Origin: Cucumis sativus
Taxonomy: Eukaryota > Streptophyta > Magnoliopsida > Cucurbitales > Cucurbitaceae
Reading direction: 5' to 3'
Assembly (NCBI RefSeq): GCF_000004075.3
Contig: NC_026655.2
Location: forward strand, 6,386,001-6,450,000
DNA: 64,000 bases
Each line of letters begins with the position of its first letter. The stretch's first letter is position 1. Shown here one piece after another: positions 24,687 through 36,626 of this stretch. The notes beneath the pieces are model-generated. The model worked only from the letters and a program-made list of their open reading frames with translations. It was not told the DNA's origin and made no database searches. A program made the translations under genes and the position numbers.

Positions 24687-27600
24687 CTACATTTTCTTTT
24701 TCTTCTCACGATAGTAATCCACAACTTCAGATGTAAACAATGAGGACAATTTACGTGTACGTGGCTTGAAAATAGATCTAAACAAGTACGTGTTGTGAAA
24801 CGTATCAATGGAGAGTTTAAATTGAAGTCCCCAAAAACAGCTAACTGGAATAATCGCCATTGCAGCAATAGTCATTGGAAGCCAAATATTAGAAGGGTGA
24901 CGATAGAGCAAAAAGAAAGTGGCACTGAATGTCACAACCATGCACACAATGGAGATGAACAATAGCACAAGTCCAGACAGCAATTTCGAGGGTAACGACC
25001 TCAAGAAATCGTCTTCTCTATAGCGCGAAGTTAGGATCGACAAGAACATCAGAATAGAAGTTGATGACGATAGCAACGCGACCGCATCCGATATCACGAA
25101 GACAACAAACCAATTCTTCGTTTGCAAAGTTGGATCACCTGTTTCATCATCATTTCCACCAGGAACTGTAAATGCTGCTGCAAAAACTACCGTCGTGATT
25201 AGAGTTGCTACAAGCATACATGAATTTGCTGTGTTCTTCATCCATTCCTCGCCGTGTTTTCGAAGCTCCGTATGTTCCTTTGTGAATAACTCACGTGGGG
25301 TTAACTGAATAGAGCCGTCATTACATTTGGCTTCACGTTGGCAAGGCAAAACAATTTTTTCTACTTCCTTATACCAAAGCAATTCACGTTGCATTTGAAG
25401 GGCAGGTCCTGAGACTCTATTAAGATGGTTTAAAGCAGGCAGTTTTGCAGCTAAATGTAACATGTTGTAATTTCCTTTGGTGGTTGTTTTATATCTTGTT
25501 GAGAAATCTCTCGGTCCACTAATCTCATGGATTAGATTGAAGACATTCTCGAGTCGATTTTCGACTGCTATGTGAAATATGCTTTTTTTATCATCATCTT
25601 CTTCCCATACAATATCAGGATATGAGCGAATAAGTAAAATCAGAAACTCCACATTTCCTGCTCTTGCAGCATCGTGAAGCAATCCTGTGGGATGTTTGAT
25701 GAAGTCCAGTGTCTCCTTTTCATCCAAATCTCGTAGAACATGTTCCCATAGAGAATTCACTAACTGACGAGCTAATGTTTTTGCATCATCTTTGTTGCAG
25801 GTTCCTTTAAATGCAGATGGCCGTTAAAAGGCGTCAAGCAAGAATAAATATAATTAATCATTAATAAATTTCTAACTTAACCATTAATCATTGGAAACTA
25901 ACCATAGCCGATGCACTTTTTCCAAATATTAATCTCACGTCGACTTCGGAATATTTCCGATTGCTTTCTAGCTAAGACATGCAAAGCTGTCTCATCATTA
26001 TTCTTCCCGTTCCTCATAGTTGCTAACTTTGGATTGTTTCTCAGAATCTCCAAACTTATGCCTTTAATAAAGAGAAAGTTCAAGTTAAAACAAGAACATT
26101 AACCAAAAATTGATAAGTTGGAACAAGTTTATTTGATTAATAATAATGGATGGATGAAAATGTAGCAATCACACATTCAAAATATTAATCAACCATATAG
26201 AGCAACATTTTAAAATTTTGCAAATATACCAAAGTTTATCAAAGAATAGAAGTCTATTACTCAATTACGATGTTTGTTGTACATTTGCAATGTTTTTAAA
26301 AAATATTTTTAAACACAGTTTATTTTACGTATCCATTTCAATTACCCCAGTGAGTGACGTTTAAGACCATTTGAATAAATAAAAATTAAGTCAAAAGTAA
26401 AATAAAATAAAAATATAGTAAATGATAAAATAATTACATATATAACATAAAAGCCTAAAAAAACTCAACTGCAGTCACCACTTTTGACCGTTTTTTATGT
26501 GAATTTCTCAAATTCAAAGCTATTATTGGTTAATGCTATTACTAATAGTTTCTATCAATTGTTATCATTAATATTAGTGTTATTCTAAAGTTATTATGGA
26601 TAATTGTTGTTTGTGATAATTTTTTATTTGTCACTATTATTATGAGTGTTTTTCTCCATTTTCTCAAATTGATAGTTATCAATCATACTAAAATTGGTAG
26701 TTGCTATGAGGTGCTCATAAATGCTATTAGTGATAGCACTGAAGAGCATACTTTTGATAATTTAAAAAAAAAATCTAGTAGATTGATTTATCATTTTTCT
26801 GTTTTCACAAAATATTTTATCTTAAATTTTTAGTTTATTTATTAAATAATTGGATTTGCTGTAAGATTGGTAATAGATTACCGTAAAAGTCGCTGTGTAT
26901 GGCAGCAATAAGAAGCAGAGTCTTCTCTTGATCGTTTAGTTGATTGAGATCGGTGACAGATAAGAGATAAGAAGCCATTTTTTCACGTCTATACGATACT
27001 GCAATGTAAAGTGGAGTGATATCTTCGTCTCCACGAATAAGTGGAAGTTTTTCGTTGTTTTCCACCAATAACTTAGCAATTATTTCACTCCCTTCTTCAG
27101 CTGCGAAACAAAGGGCTGTATGCCCATTTTTATTCTTTAAGCTCAACTCATCTTGGCTCATTTCCCCGATCAACTTCTTTACAAAATCCTTGTGCTGGGT
27201 TGCTGCAGAAATGTGAAGAATGGTTTCTCCGTTTCTCGTTATGGGATCCCTTGGTTTCAATTCGTATTTTTGGTATATTGCTTCTGCTGTTTTCCAATCA
27301 CCGTTCAGCGCTGAGTGACGGAGACTTGTTTTTAATGCAGCTGTTAACATTATTAACAACAGTGTTTATAAGTGATTTTGAAAGGGTTAAAATCACCCAT
27401 GTCATGTCATGCACAAAATATTCCTACAACATGCATTGAATTACTCAAAATTAATTTAAATATTACAATGTTACATTTTAAATATAATTCTTCATTTTAT
27501 CAAAAAATTGATTCTAATAATCTAACTATTTTAGAATAACTGTTAGAAGTATAAGAACCAAAATATTAGATATGGTGAACCCAGTTTATTAATTTCATCC

Positions 27601-28026
27601 ATCTTTGAAACCACCAAAAAAGGTCTTGTAGTTGAACAATTGAGTAAGCTATATAAAAAGATAAATGAATGCACTTAGGATTTTCTTATATAAAATAATA
27701 GAAAGTTTACAGAGAAAAACACACAAAGAGGAAAATCCTAAGCTGCTTTTAAAAGAATAAAAGAAAAAAGAAAAAGGATCGTAGTTGGAAACTAAAAGTG
27801 TTTACGTACATTTTACCATCCACTTAACCATTTCATCACCGCAGCCTCTTCCATCCTGTTTTTCCTTGCCCTCCTCTGTGGTGGTATTGCATTGAGTATT
27901 ACAGGGATCCTGAGAGTCGGGTGGCGTAGGAATGACGTTATGTTCAACAACAACCTCTACCACATCATTTCGACTGTCACATGGGTGAAAATGTGAAAAA
28001 TTCTGAGATTTTGTGGAAGGGTTCAT
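24687..28026 (-). CDS. Ankyrin-repeat/PGG membrane protein, gene D
   Basis: Four exons: 27810-28026, 26882-27340, 25903-26061 and 24687-25804. They sum to 1953 nt, 650 residues. The start ATG 28026 (MNPSTKSQ) matches gene A; a TATAAATA lies 65-73 bp upstream. Exon 1 contains [13 protein letters not shown]. Exon 2 carries LRHSALNGDWKTAEAI, TILHISAATQHKDFVKKL and HTALCFAAEEGSEIIAKL. Exon 3 has GISLEILRNNPKLA and [12 protein letters not shown]. The last exon fuses the second ankyrin block ([45 protein letters not shown]) with the PGG domain ([20 protein letters not shown] near residue 497, more membrane spans), and has no intron before EVEKIVLP. The exon 1 donor is taken as AAAT|gtacgt because it keeps the codon phase. 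The acceptor of the last exon is gcatttaaag|GA: the usual site has lost its AG. Confidence 0.86.
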
Positions 28027-28090
28027 TCTCAATCCCAAGCGATGGAGAAGGGTGAAAAATGGAATAAGTAATATGTGGATGAAAGTACAA

Positions 28091-28099
28091 ATATTTATA
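28091..28099 (-). promoter_or_regulatory. TATA box of gene D
   Basis: Reads TATAAATAT on the minus strand, 65 bases before the ATG at 28026. The spacing suits a short 5' UTR. Confidence 0.6.
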
Positions 28100-29829
28100 G
28101 TGGGCACTCTCCCCAAAGCCTTCACCCGGGAAGCAACCAAAAAGCAAATGACAGTTCAAAAAATGAAAACAAACGAGAAGTACCATTTCAGCTCCTTTAC
28201 ATATTCCTTATTTGTTTAATTCTTATAAGTTTTGGAGAATTTAAGTAAACATGTGATGTTTATTTATTTATTGTCTTTTTAAAAAAAGAAGGCATATTTT
28301 AATTAATACTTTGAAATTTTGTGTTTCATTGACAAAATTGTTGAAATTTTTATAATTTTTTGAAAACTACTTTTAAAATTTTGGTATTGTTTTCTAAATG
28401 GTTGATAAAACGTAGATAAAAAAAGAGAAAGAAAGAGGGAAGAGTAGTATGTGTAGGTTTAATCTTAAAGAATAAAAAGTAGAAAGCAAAATGGTTAGAA
28501 GAAGAGGTCTAATCAGGTAGATTTATTTATGTTTTTATTCTTTTGAGAAGATAGGTTTAGAATTTCTAAGACTAAAGGGAGACCACAACTTTATTCCTTA
28601 ACGCCCAATACATTAATTTATCTATGTATAAATATTCTCAATTACCTTTTTAATCATTTAATACAACTCAATTTTTAAAGTGCTTATCAAAATTTATTCA
28701 AACATTTATAAACACAATCCAAACATGTCAAATTTATAGGATAAATTGAAACATCAAATTATTACTTAAACAATTGGATGATAGATTTTGTCATATTTAC
28801 AATTTTTTTAAAATATTGTTGTATATGCTAATACTTTAAATCTAGCTAATATTGTTATATTTGCACGTTTCCTCAAATAGTTTATTTGAAAATTATAATA
28901 TATATTTCAGAAGCTATTTCAATTACCACATGATTTCTTCTATTCATTAGTCTAGACGATATTCTTAAAATGGTGCAATACAAAGACTTTCCAAGTAGTT
29001 ATCCAACTTAGTACTATTCTCATTCAAGCACGCTTCACTGCAAAGTTCTTATGGGATCTGGTGTATAAGTTGGTATGAGCACATCCTAATCTAGATATTC
29101 ATAATTTACTTATAGAGATGTATGAATGTTTTTTAAAATAAAAAAATCACATTAATATTAATGAGTCAAACTAATTTTTTGTAGATATATACACAATTCA
29201 CTTCTCTTTTTAGTACAACAATTAGGAGTAGGGGATTCAAATCACAAATTTAGTGGTTAATTACTATCGTACACCTTGAATACTAGTTAGATTAATAACG
29301 ATAACAACAAACACAAATTGTTAAGAACATTAAAATAACAAACAAGAATGTGAAATGCATACCTTATATATATATATAATATTTCATACAAATGTATGAA
29401 TGTATGAATTAATTATGAACAAAGGAAGTTCATGTGTATTAAACATAGAATATGCCTACGTATCAGAAAGAACAAGAATATAAATAAAAAAATATGTATC
29501 TTTACAAAAGAAATTAACAAAATATTATCACAAATCTGCTTCTTTTTCTTTTTTTCTTTTTCTTTTTTTCTTTTTCTTTTTCCTTTTTAAGAAAAAACAG
29601 ATGTCAAGTTTCGTTAACAACAATTAAGTGTCAAAGGTAGCACATAATTGGTTTATATTTGAAGACAACTCTTCCTTCCTCACGTTATGAAGAATAATAC
29701 TTAACCCCAAAGAAGCTAATAGTGCTTTTGGTACACTTCGGTACTTTTTACTTTAAAGATTCATATTCTCTTAATACAATTTATTATTTATTGCAATTTT
29801 AATTTATATAATAACATCAGTTAATATCT
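28100..29829. other. Intergenic upstream of gene D
   Basis: AT-rich and no gene seen. A diverged foldback copy lies near 28775-28870 (TTTTTTTAAAATATTGTTGT, CTAATATTGTTATATTTGCA). At 29539-29585 there is a (TTTTTC)n pyrimidine run. Confidence 0.5.
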
Positions 29830-30960
29830 CCTTTGTTTCCTTCCTAACAACCATTCTTGCTTCTTTATGGACTATTTCATTGGGGAGAAATAACAGAATT
29901 TTCAAAAACAACTTTGATAGAACTATCAACACTTGGAAAATATATGCAGTCTCACCAGATCTTGGTCTTCCACAAACAAGATTTTTTCAAACTACACTCC
30001 AATTGTAATCACTCTTAAGCTGTAATTAAATATGTAGATATTAATCACCACATGCATCGATTTCATCCTCTTTAATGTCATTCACGACACAAGCAGCTTT
30101 ATTGGTGATCCACACTCAAACAACCTCTCGGATTTATCCTCCATACCCACTCGGTTTTGAGTTAGATTTGTACACCAATGACCTTATATTAATACCAGAT
30201 CTAAACAAACGCAACTTGGGACAATCACAACCTTACACGCCTCCATTATTGACAATCATAAGTCAAAGCTATACAAATCCCTTTGGAAGTCAAATATCCC
30301 CCAAAAAAATGTAAGTTTTTCATGAGGGCACTACACAATAGTATTTTGTTCACTTGTGATATTCTTCAAGGAAGACTGAAAAATCCTTGCCTTAGTTCCA
30401 ACTGGTGTATACTCTGTCAAAAGAGTACTGGACTTTTGATCACCTTTTCATCCATTGCAACATTCTTAGTCCCTCTGGAAAAATATGGAAGCTAGGACTA
30501 TAGGTTGGAAAAACAATAGTTAAAGTTGCCAAAGGCTGTGTGGAAGCTTGTGTGAAAACCTCTGCTCAATCAATACAACAATACGAAAAATGTATTATAT
30601 ATTTCAAAATGGGTGTGGCCACTATATGACCAATATGGCTGGAGAAAAACAACACAATTTTTCAGCAATAAATCTGCTAGCACTATCAACATTTTCGAGA
30701 ATATTTGCGGTCTCACGGGATCTTGGTCATCCAGAACAAGATTTTTTCTAACTATTCTCCACTGTGATTGTTCTAAACTGTAATGCTTTTACTTGACTGC
30801 ACTTTTTTGTTTCATTGGGATATTTAGCCCTTTTTTGATCCTCGTGTACCATGTGCTTCAATGAAAGAAGATATTTGATGAGAATGACGAGAGTACTAAA
30901 AAGATGTCCACTTAGTAGGGATGTTTGGTTGCACTTACTGACCGAAATATTTTTTTTTAA
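29830..30960 (+). mobile_element. Decayed LINE fragment with duplicated 3' part
   Basis: At 29860-30010 the plus strand has the end of the LINE ORF (FIGERNNRIFKNNFDRTINT; compare WNERNRIIFKEEE in the copy near 59740). At 30380-30480 a zinc-finger-like reverse-transcriptase tail is present (CLSSNWCILCQKSTGLL). At 30640-30750 the segment ending LGHPEQDFF repeats the LGLPQTRFFQ seen near 29965. At 30870-30935 is the family's 3' tail (AGTACTAAAAAGATGTCCAC, GGTTGCACTTACTGACCGA). Frames are broken throughout. Confidence 0.75.
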
Positions 30961-31644
30961 AAAAAAACCACAACTTGAAACCTTTAAATCATACTGTCCA
31001 TGGTTTGTAGAGTTTTTGTTAGGCCACTTATTTTAAAACATGTTTTTAGAGTTTGCCAATGGATTCCATAGTTTAATTGGAATCTATAGTTGGGATGTCA
31101 AAACATAAGTTTAGGTAGGGTAAATATTGGGCAGATGTGACACACAAACTTGAAAACATCAAAAGAAAAAAAATATATAGAAATGCAATGATGTTTTTTA
31201 TTTGATAATTATTTTTATTTTTATTTTTAAAATGTAAGCTGATCTACTCCTATTTTTATAATAATTTTCATTTTTACAAGTACAAAAATTGAATTCTTAG
31301 TCAAATTCTAAAATAAAAAACAAGTTTTCAAAAACTTCTTTATTTTAGTTTTCAAATTTTGGGTTGTTTTTTAATTCAATAATTTTTTTAAAGGTAAAAT
31401 TAGTATATATTGGCTTAATTTTTAAACACAAAAACAAAAAGGCAAAATGATTAGAAACCTAAATTTCTTATTTTTAAATGTAAGTTTTTGTATCTCTAAC
31501 AATGAAAACCTCCCTTAATTGTTTCAAACTTACTAGTTAAGGAATATTGTTTCATTCATAGTCTCCCTTAATTTCCTATCCCTTTGTAAAAAATAAAAAT
31601 ACAGTTGGTTAAATAACAAAATTGGAACATAAAGAAAAAAAGAA
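30961..31644. other. Intergenic 3' of the dirigent gene
   Basis: AT-rich, with long A and T runs. I see no feature beyond the presumed 3' UTR of the dirigent gene. Confidence 0.5.
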
Positions 31645-32418
31645 CTATTGGGAGAGATAAACTCTAAAGTGGACAATTGTATCATCTCCATCGGTCATGT
31701 ATTGGTTCTCCCTCCGCCGGAGGTTCTCGATCACCGCAAATCCACTGGCATTCTCATACTTCCCGGTCCCACCAACCACCGCAATCGGTGACTCCATCGA
31801 CCCTCTCCTGTGGACTCCAAAGAAGCTTATTGTATCTTCATCCTTCTTCTCCTCATTTTCATCGTATCGGTGTAAGATGACGGTCAATGCTACCGTATGG
31901 CTAGAACCGTCCAAAGAGCTAATAAAGTAGAATCCCTGACCTCTGCCCATTACACCCGATCCCAACTCTTCACCTTCCGTCAACTCGTCGTCGATCGTCG
32001 TGATCGACCCAAACATAACATGCTGGAGGACGGCAGCAGACGGGACCTGACCGGCTGTGACAAACGGTTGGTTATTCTTGTTATTATGATTTGCTATTCC
32101 TCCCTCGTTTGAATTTCTGTTGGCGGCTATGAGTGGGACCGCACCAGGAAGAGGGAAAATGGTTTTCTTGGGTTTGGAGAAGGGGAGGCCGGCGGTGGGC
32201 TCCGCCTTGTTGGGTATGGTTCCGGTGACCGTTCTTGCAGTTGGGTGGGACCCACCGAGAATATTGTGCATGAAGAAAGATAGATTTGTTTCGAATTGGT
32301 CAATAGGATTTGGGGCCACTTGGTTGTGGATTGTTGTTGATGAGTCGGCAGAGGATAAAGCTGCAGTGAGAATGAAGAAGAGAGAGAGTGGAAACTTGGG
32401 GTTTGTTGGATTGGCCAT
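31645..32418 (-). CDS. Dirigent family protein (ESB1/DIR10-like group), intronless
   Basis: A single open frame of 257 residues from MANPTNPK. A second in-frame ATG 30 bases upstream (32448, MINFHSTQKL) would add ten residues; I prefer the inner start because it puts the hydrophobic signal segment (FPLSLFFILTAALSSADS) at the very N-terminus. The dirigent domain starts at LSFFMHNILGGSHPTARTVT. After a variable asparagine-rich stretch it continues with VMFGSITTIDDELTEGEELG, GRGQGFYFISSLDG, ALTVILHRY and PIAVVGGTGKYENASGFAVI. Proteins of this kind are secreted beta-barrels that steer coupling of phenoxy radicals; the long N-terminal extension with GGSHPTAR resembles the group acting in Casparian-strip lignin. 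Stereochemical role unknown. No neighbour is functionally linked. Confidence 0.88.
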   Translation of the reverse strand: MANPTNPKFPLSLFFILTAALSSADSSTTIHNQVAPNPIDQFETNLSFFMHNILGGSHPTARTVTGTIPNKAEPTAGLPFSKPKKTIFPLPGAVPLIAANRNSNEGGIANHNNKNNQPFVTAGQVPSAAVLQHVMFGSITTIDDELTEGEELGSGVMGRGQGFYFISSLDGSSHTVALTVILHRYDENEEKKDEDTISFFGVHRRGSMESPIAVVGGTGKYENASGFAVIENLRRRENQYMTDGDDTIVHFRVYLSQ

Positions 32419-33299
32419 TAATTTTTGGGTTGAATGGAAATTGATCATAGAGAGAGAGTTGTATTAATACAGTTAATATGAAAATGAAGTGGATGAAATG
32501 GAGTTGTTTTAATGGTGATTTGGTTGAATAATTACCTAAACCCTTTCATGGAAACAATATATTATTTGTTGTGTAATATTAATTATACACAAATTTTCTA
32601 CCTCATTTACGAAAGAGTCAATAGAACTTTCAAGTTAAATATTAGAGTAATGCAGATAGATCATAATATGGCCTGAAAGTATGTGATTTCTTGACCAATT
32701 CAAAACTTCAAAATCATGATCAAGTGCCTTTTAATCACCCTTAATTCAAGCTCTAATAACATTGGCCTTACGAGGGTGCAGATCTAAGCTCAATGAACAT
32801 GTCTCCATCAGCTGCCCCTATGCCATGAGAGATGCTGGTTATTTAATTTTTAAAAAATTTCGAGGGGAGAGAAGTTTCCGGTGAAATAGTTATAATTATA
32901 TTGAAGTCGACATAGAGACCATATGATTATGCCATTTAAATTTAGGTAAGTTACGTGTTTGAAAGTTGAAAACTAGATTCTTTCCGTAATATTATATAAA
33001 AATTTGCTATATTTTAAAAATAGACTCATTTTATGATATTTGAAAATGTTCGTAATATTAAATTAATTAAGTAAATGCTACATGCATATGTATACATGGA
33101 TTAAGAGAATCTTCTAAATTATGCTGACTTTTGGTGGATGGTTTCTTTTCCTTGATATGAAGATGTGTTAATCAAAATTTTAAATTGAAAAAATCAAGAT
33201 GAGAACTCGTATATGTGACTTACTCCTTTTAATGCTATATATATTGGCTTTGGTTGTGAGATAAAACTCCACATTAATAAATAAATACCTTTTTAGAAT

Positions 33300-33490
33300 A
33301 TTTGAATATAAAAAATTACTAAAAATTAGCAAATTTGACCAAATATTTACAGTGACAGACATTGATATGTTTCTATCAGTAGTACTCATACAACTTTATC
33401 AATTTCTATCATGGATAGAATTCAAAATTTTGTAACAACTTATAAATATTTTAATTTATTTTTTCATTTTAAAAATAAATGTTCATGCAT
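33300..33490. repeat. Foldback element copy (family 2)
   Basis: Contains AATTAGCAAATTTGACCAAA, GACATTGATATGTTTCTATC, ATGGATAGAATTCAAAATTT and AACTTATAAATATTTTAATT, in the same order and nearly the same words as the copy at 23225-23450. Confidence 0.6.
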
Positions 33491-33584
33491 AAATTATAAA
33501 AGTGATACACGGATTTGACTTTGAATCTAAAAATTTTAAAACGAATAATTTACATTACATTTTAATATAAAATATAAAATATAA

Positions 33585-33760
33585 ATGAGACATTTTTAAA
33601 AATAGTAAAATCAATTAAAATATTTACAAGTAGCAAAAATAGCAAAATCATTAGCTATCAATGTGACTGATAGAAAGATATTATTAGCTATTAAATATTT
33701 ATTATTGATATAATATAAAATTTTATTATAACTTGTAAATTTTCTGAAAGCAAAGGTCCA
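33585..33760. repeat. Foldback element copy (family 2)
   Basis: Starts GAGACATTTTTAAAAATAGT then AAAATCAATTAAAATATTTAC. It contains CTATCAATGTGACTGATAGA and ends with TATAACTTGTAAATTTTC. Only about 100 bp separate it from the previous copy. Confidence 0.6.
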
Positions 33761-34479
33761 ATAATATTATTACAAAAAGTTTACATAAAAAGAATTTAAT
33801 TACTTGTTTTTTTCCGGATCATGTGGGTGATAATAATGATTGTAATAATCTTCTCGAGTCGAGAAGTGAGTTGAGCTTGAGTTGATCAAAGTCAAGTTAA
33901 ATATTATTCTAAGTCAGTTTTATTCATGCTCGGTTTATCGGGATAGCCTTGTAGGTTACTCTACCCGTGATAAGAGTAAGTGTGATCCATGTTCGTGTAC
34001 TCTTTTCGAATATATGTTGATCCTAGATGAATAAGATGTGTATCTATTTCTTCGTCGAAAAAAAAAAAGTGTGTTAATAAATTGATAGATGTATTTGTAT
34101 CATTATTTCCTTAATACATTTGCTCACTATAGTAATTTGATTGGAAAGGAAAAACATAAAATGGAATCTTAATAAAAGGAAACGATTATGATATAAAGAT
34201 GAAACTTGGAAGACAATTGTTAAATATAAAATGAAACATTATATTAAGCTTCAACTTAATAATTCAAAGTTTCTAAAAAAAGAGATTAATATAATTAAAA
34301 TCAATATCAACAGAAATCCTCGAAAAGAGGGAGTCTACTACACCATAAGCCTATTAAATTACAAGTGTCTTTCCATAAATTTAAATTGCTCTTTTGGTTT
34401 GTTCTTGAAAATCTGGTTGTTTCTTTCTATCCAAATTATGCTCAAAGTTGGGCCACTGCCGCATTAAAAATGGTTATGT

Positions 34480-34970
34480 TTCTCTTGTTAGTTGGTTTGA
34501 TCTAGCAAATGGATAAGCAGACGAATTTGGCACTAGTTTCTGCAAGGTTTAATTAGTACCTAGTTTGGCTGTGCAACATGCTTCGAAGGAACTTTGCTGT
34601 TCTGCATTGGACAAGCAGATGATCCCCATTTTCAATACTTGAGTTGCAAAAAAGAGACACCAATTTGGATTAAGGCATGAGTTTGGAAGCCTTTTTTTGG
34701 AGGACCTCCATTGTGTTTGGGCCTTCTCATGCATAACAGTCCACAAGAAGAGAATTTGCATTTCTTGGAGACAACTGATTTGCACAGATTTTTGTAAGAC
34801 TGATCTCCGAAGCTATTGTTGTTGCTTTGAGGGCAATTAAAAATAGCCTCTTTGACGTAGGCAGTTAAGAATTGTTTATCCCCTTTAAGGTTCCATAATG
34901 ATTTGCTAAGGCCTTTACTTTCACAAGGAATTGGGAGGGTTCGTTTAATCTGATTCCAAACGAGAATCTA
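34480..34970 (-). mobile_element. LINE fragment, zf-RVT region (minus orientation)
   Basis: The minus strand encodes WTVMHEKAQTQWRSSKKRLP followed by NSCLNPNWCLF, the zinc-binding reverse-transcriptase tail typical of plant LINEs, then a frameshifted continuation with AACAGCAAAGTTCCTTCGAA at 34575-34594. It has no tail and no reverse-transcriptase core, so only an internal piece survives. Confidence 0.75.
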
Positions 34971-35109
34971 ATAATAATTCTCAACTGCTAATTAATCTAA
35001 TAATAATGCTAATTAAAAAATCTAATTAATCAAATAATAATGATAATAGTAAGAAGAAAAAAATTGGATTAGAAAGAAAGAGAATTTTTTTTATATATAT
35101 AAAATGTAT

Positions 35110-35295
35110 ATTTAAAAGGAAAATTTTCAAAAATAGCAAATTTTACAAAATATTTATAACATCTAGGAAATTCTATCTGTCATAATTCATTCATATGCTA
35201 TTGTGTTAGAAGATTATGAATCCAAAATTTTGTTATAGCTTGTAAATATTTTAATTTATTTTGCTATTTTAAAAAATGTCTATATTTAAAAAACA
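35110..35295. repeat. Foldback element copy (family 2)
   Basis: TTTCAAAAATAGCAAATTTT and CAAAATATTTATAACATCTA on the left. The inverted arm on the right reads CAAAATTTTGTTATAGCTTG then TAAATATTTTAATTTATTTT, ending AAAAAATGTCTA. Confidence 0.65.
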
Positions 35296-35659
35296 TTAAT
35301 TTTCATAAATATAACAAAACACCAAAATATTTATAATCCGTCTAACAAAATTAAAAAACTCATAAAGTCGGTAGAAATGTTTCATAAATTCTAGATTTGC
35401 CTTTGATGTTGGAGAAGATTCGTCACTTCTCTTTCTTCTTTGCAATTTATTCATCCTCTTCCAAATTTCTTCAGCTCCTCCGTTCATCTTCTTTTGGGTA
35501 AATAAAATACAAATTTCTTTCAAGATTTTTTTCTTCTATTTTTATTCATTTACTTTTTTTTTCTTTCTTTCTTACAACTCATTTTCTAGAATATCAAGAT
35601 CGTTTAATTATCACTTTGATATGATCTAAACGACCGTTTAGATTATATTTGAAGCACTT

Positions 35660-35985
35660 CCTACATGATCATGTATTATTTCCTACACAATTGTGTATCA
35701 TTTTTTACACGATTGCATTTCATGGTCGTTTAGAAGAAGAATTACATGAAACATTTTTTTCATTGTTAAAAAGAACTACACAATCAAGTATCATTTCCTA
35801 GACGATCATGAATCATTTCCTACATGATTGCATATCATGATGATCGTTTAGAAGAAGAATTACACGAAACATATTTTTTATCCTTAAAAAAAATTGCACA
35901 ATCATATATCATTTTTTAGACGATCGTGTATCCTTTCGTACACGATTGTGTATCATGGTCGTTTAGAAGAAGATTACACGCGCAT
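35660..35985. repeat. Minisatellite of about 116 bp with palindromic subunits
   Basis: The word G(G/A)TCGTTTAGAAGAAGA(A)TTACA starts at 35724, 35842 and 35957, periods of 118 and 115 bp. Within each unit a shorter block of about 30 bp repeats (CCTACA(C/T)GATTG(T/C)(G/A)TATCAT, CCTAGACGATCATGAATCAT), built on short palindromes like TACACGATTGTGTA. No coding capacity. Confidence 0.8.
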
Positions 35986-36626
35986 GTGCGATCAATTAAT
36001 TGCGTGTTGACTGAGACATTTTTTATATTTTCTATCGTGGGCCTATGGACTTTTTTCATTTTCCAAATTGTTCTACAAAGTGTAAATATTTTATTTGTTT
36101 GTTATATTCTTGAAAACTCCGTTTAAAAGATATTATTCTAGTTAAAGTAAAAAAAAAGATTGTAACCATGGAATTGAATAATGAATGAGTTTATTATTTT
36201 GTGCGTGTGGGAAAGGGTTTAAGTAGTGAAGATCACCATGTCCCAAATCTCTTGAAAAAAATACAATTTAAGTGTAAGTATTTATTTAATTTCTTTTCTT
36301 TTAATTACAATGGTAGGATAAACCTTTGATTTCAAATTTGCAAAATTTATATAAACTAATTTAGGTTAATTTGGACATAATATAAGTAATAAATAAGACA
36401 TAAAATTGGAGGTTTTTAATCATATAGGTTACACCAACTCCTTCAAATACAAAGTCTATTTCTATGAGCTTCCTTTAATCTATAGTACACATTCACTTTT
36501 TTTTACACATTTTACTTTTACATGTTGTTTTCACCTTATATGTAAACAACTTTTACAAATAAAACATAAGAAAAGAACTTTGGTCTCAATGAGAAACAAC
36601 ATATACACAACAAAAAATCTCTGAAA

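Larger units (their letters stand above)
32449..34479. other. Intergenic upstream of the dirigent gene
   Basis: No gene seen. It holds two foldback copies (33300-33490 and 33585-33760). Around 33850-34065 is a less AT-rich stretch with short repeats (CTCGAGTCGAGAAGTGAGTT) that I cannot classify. Confidence 0.5.

Noticed and set aside
31677-32467. Plus-strand frames across the dirigent gene
   Set aside because: They are antisense to a well-supported dirigent domain.
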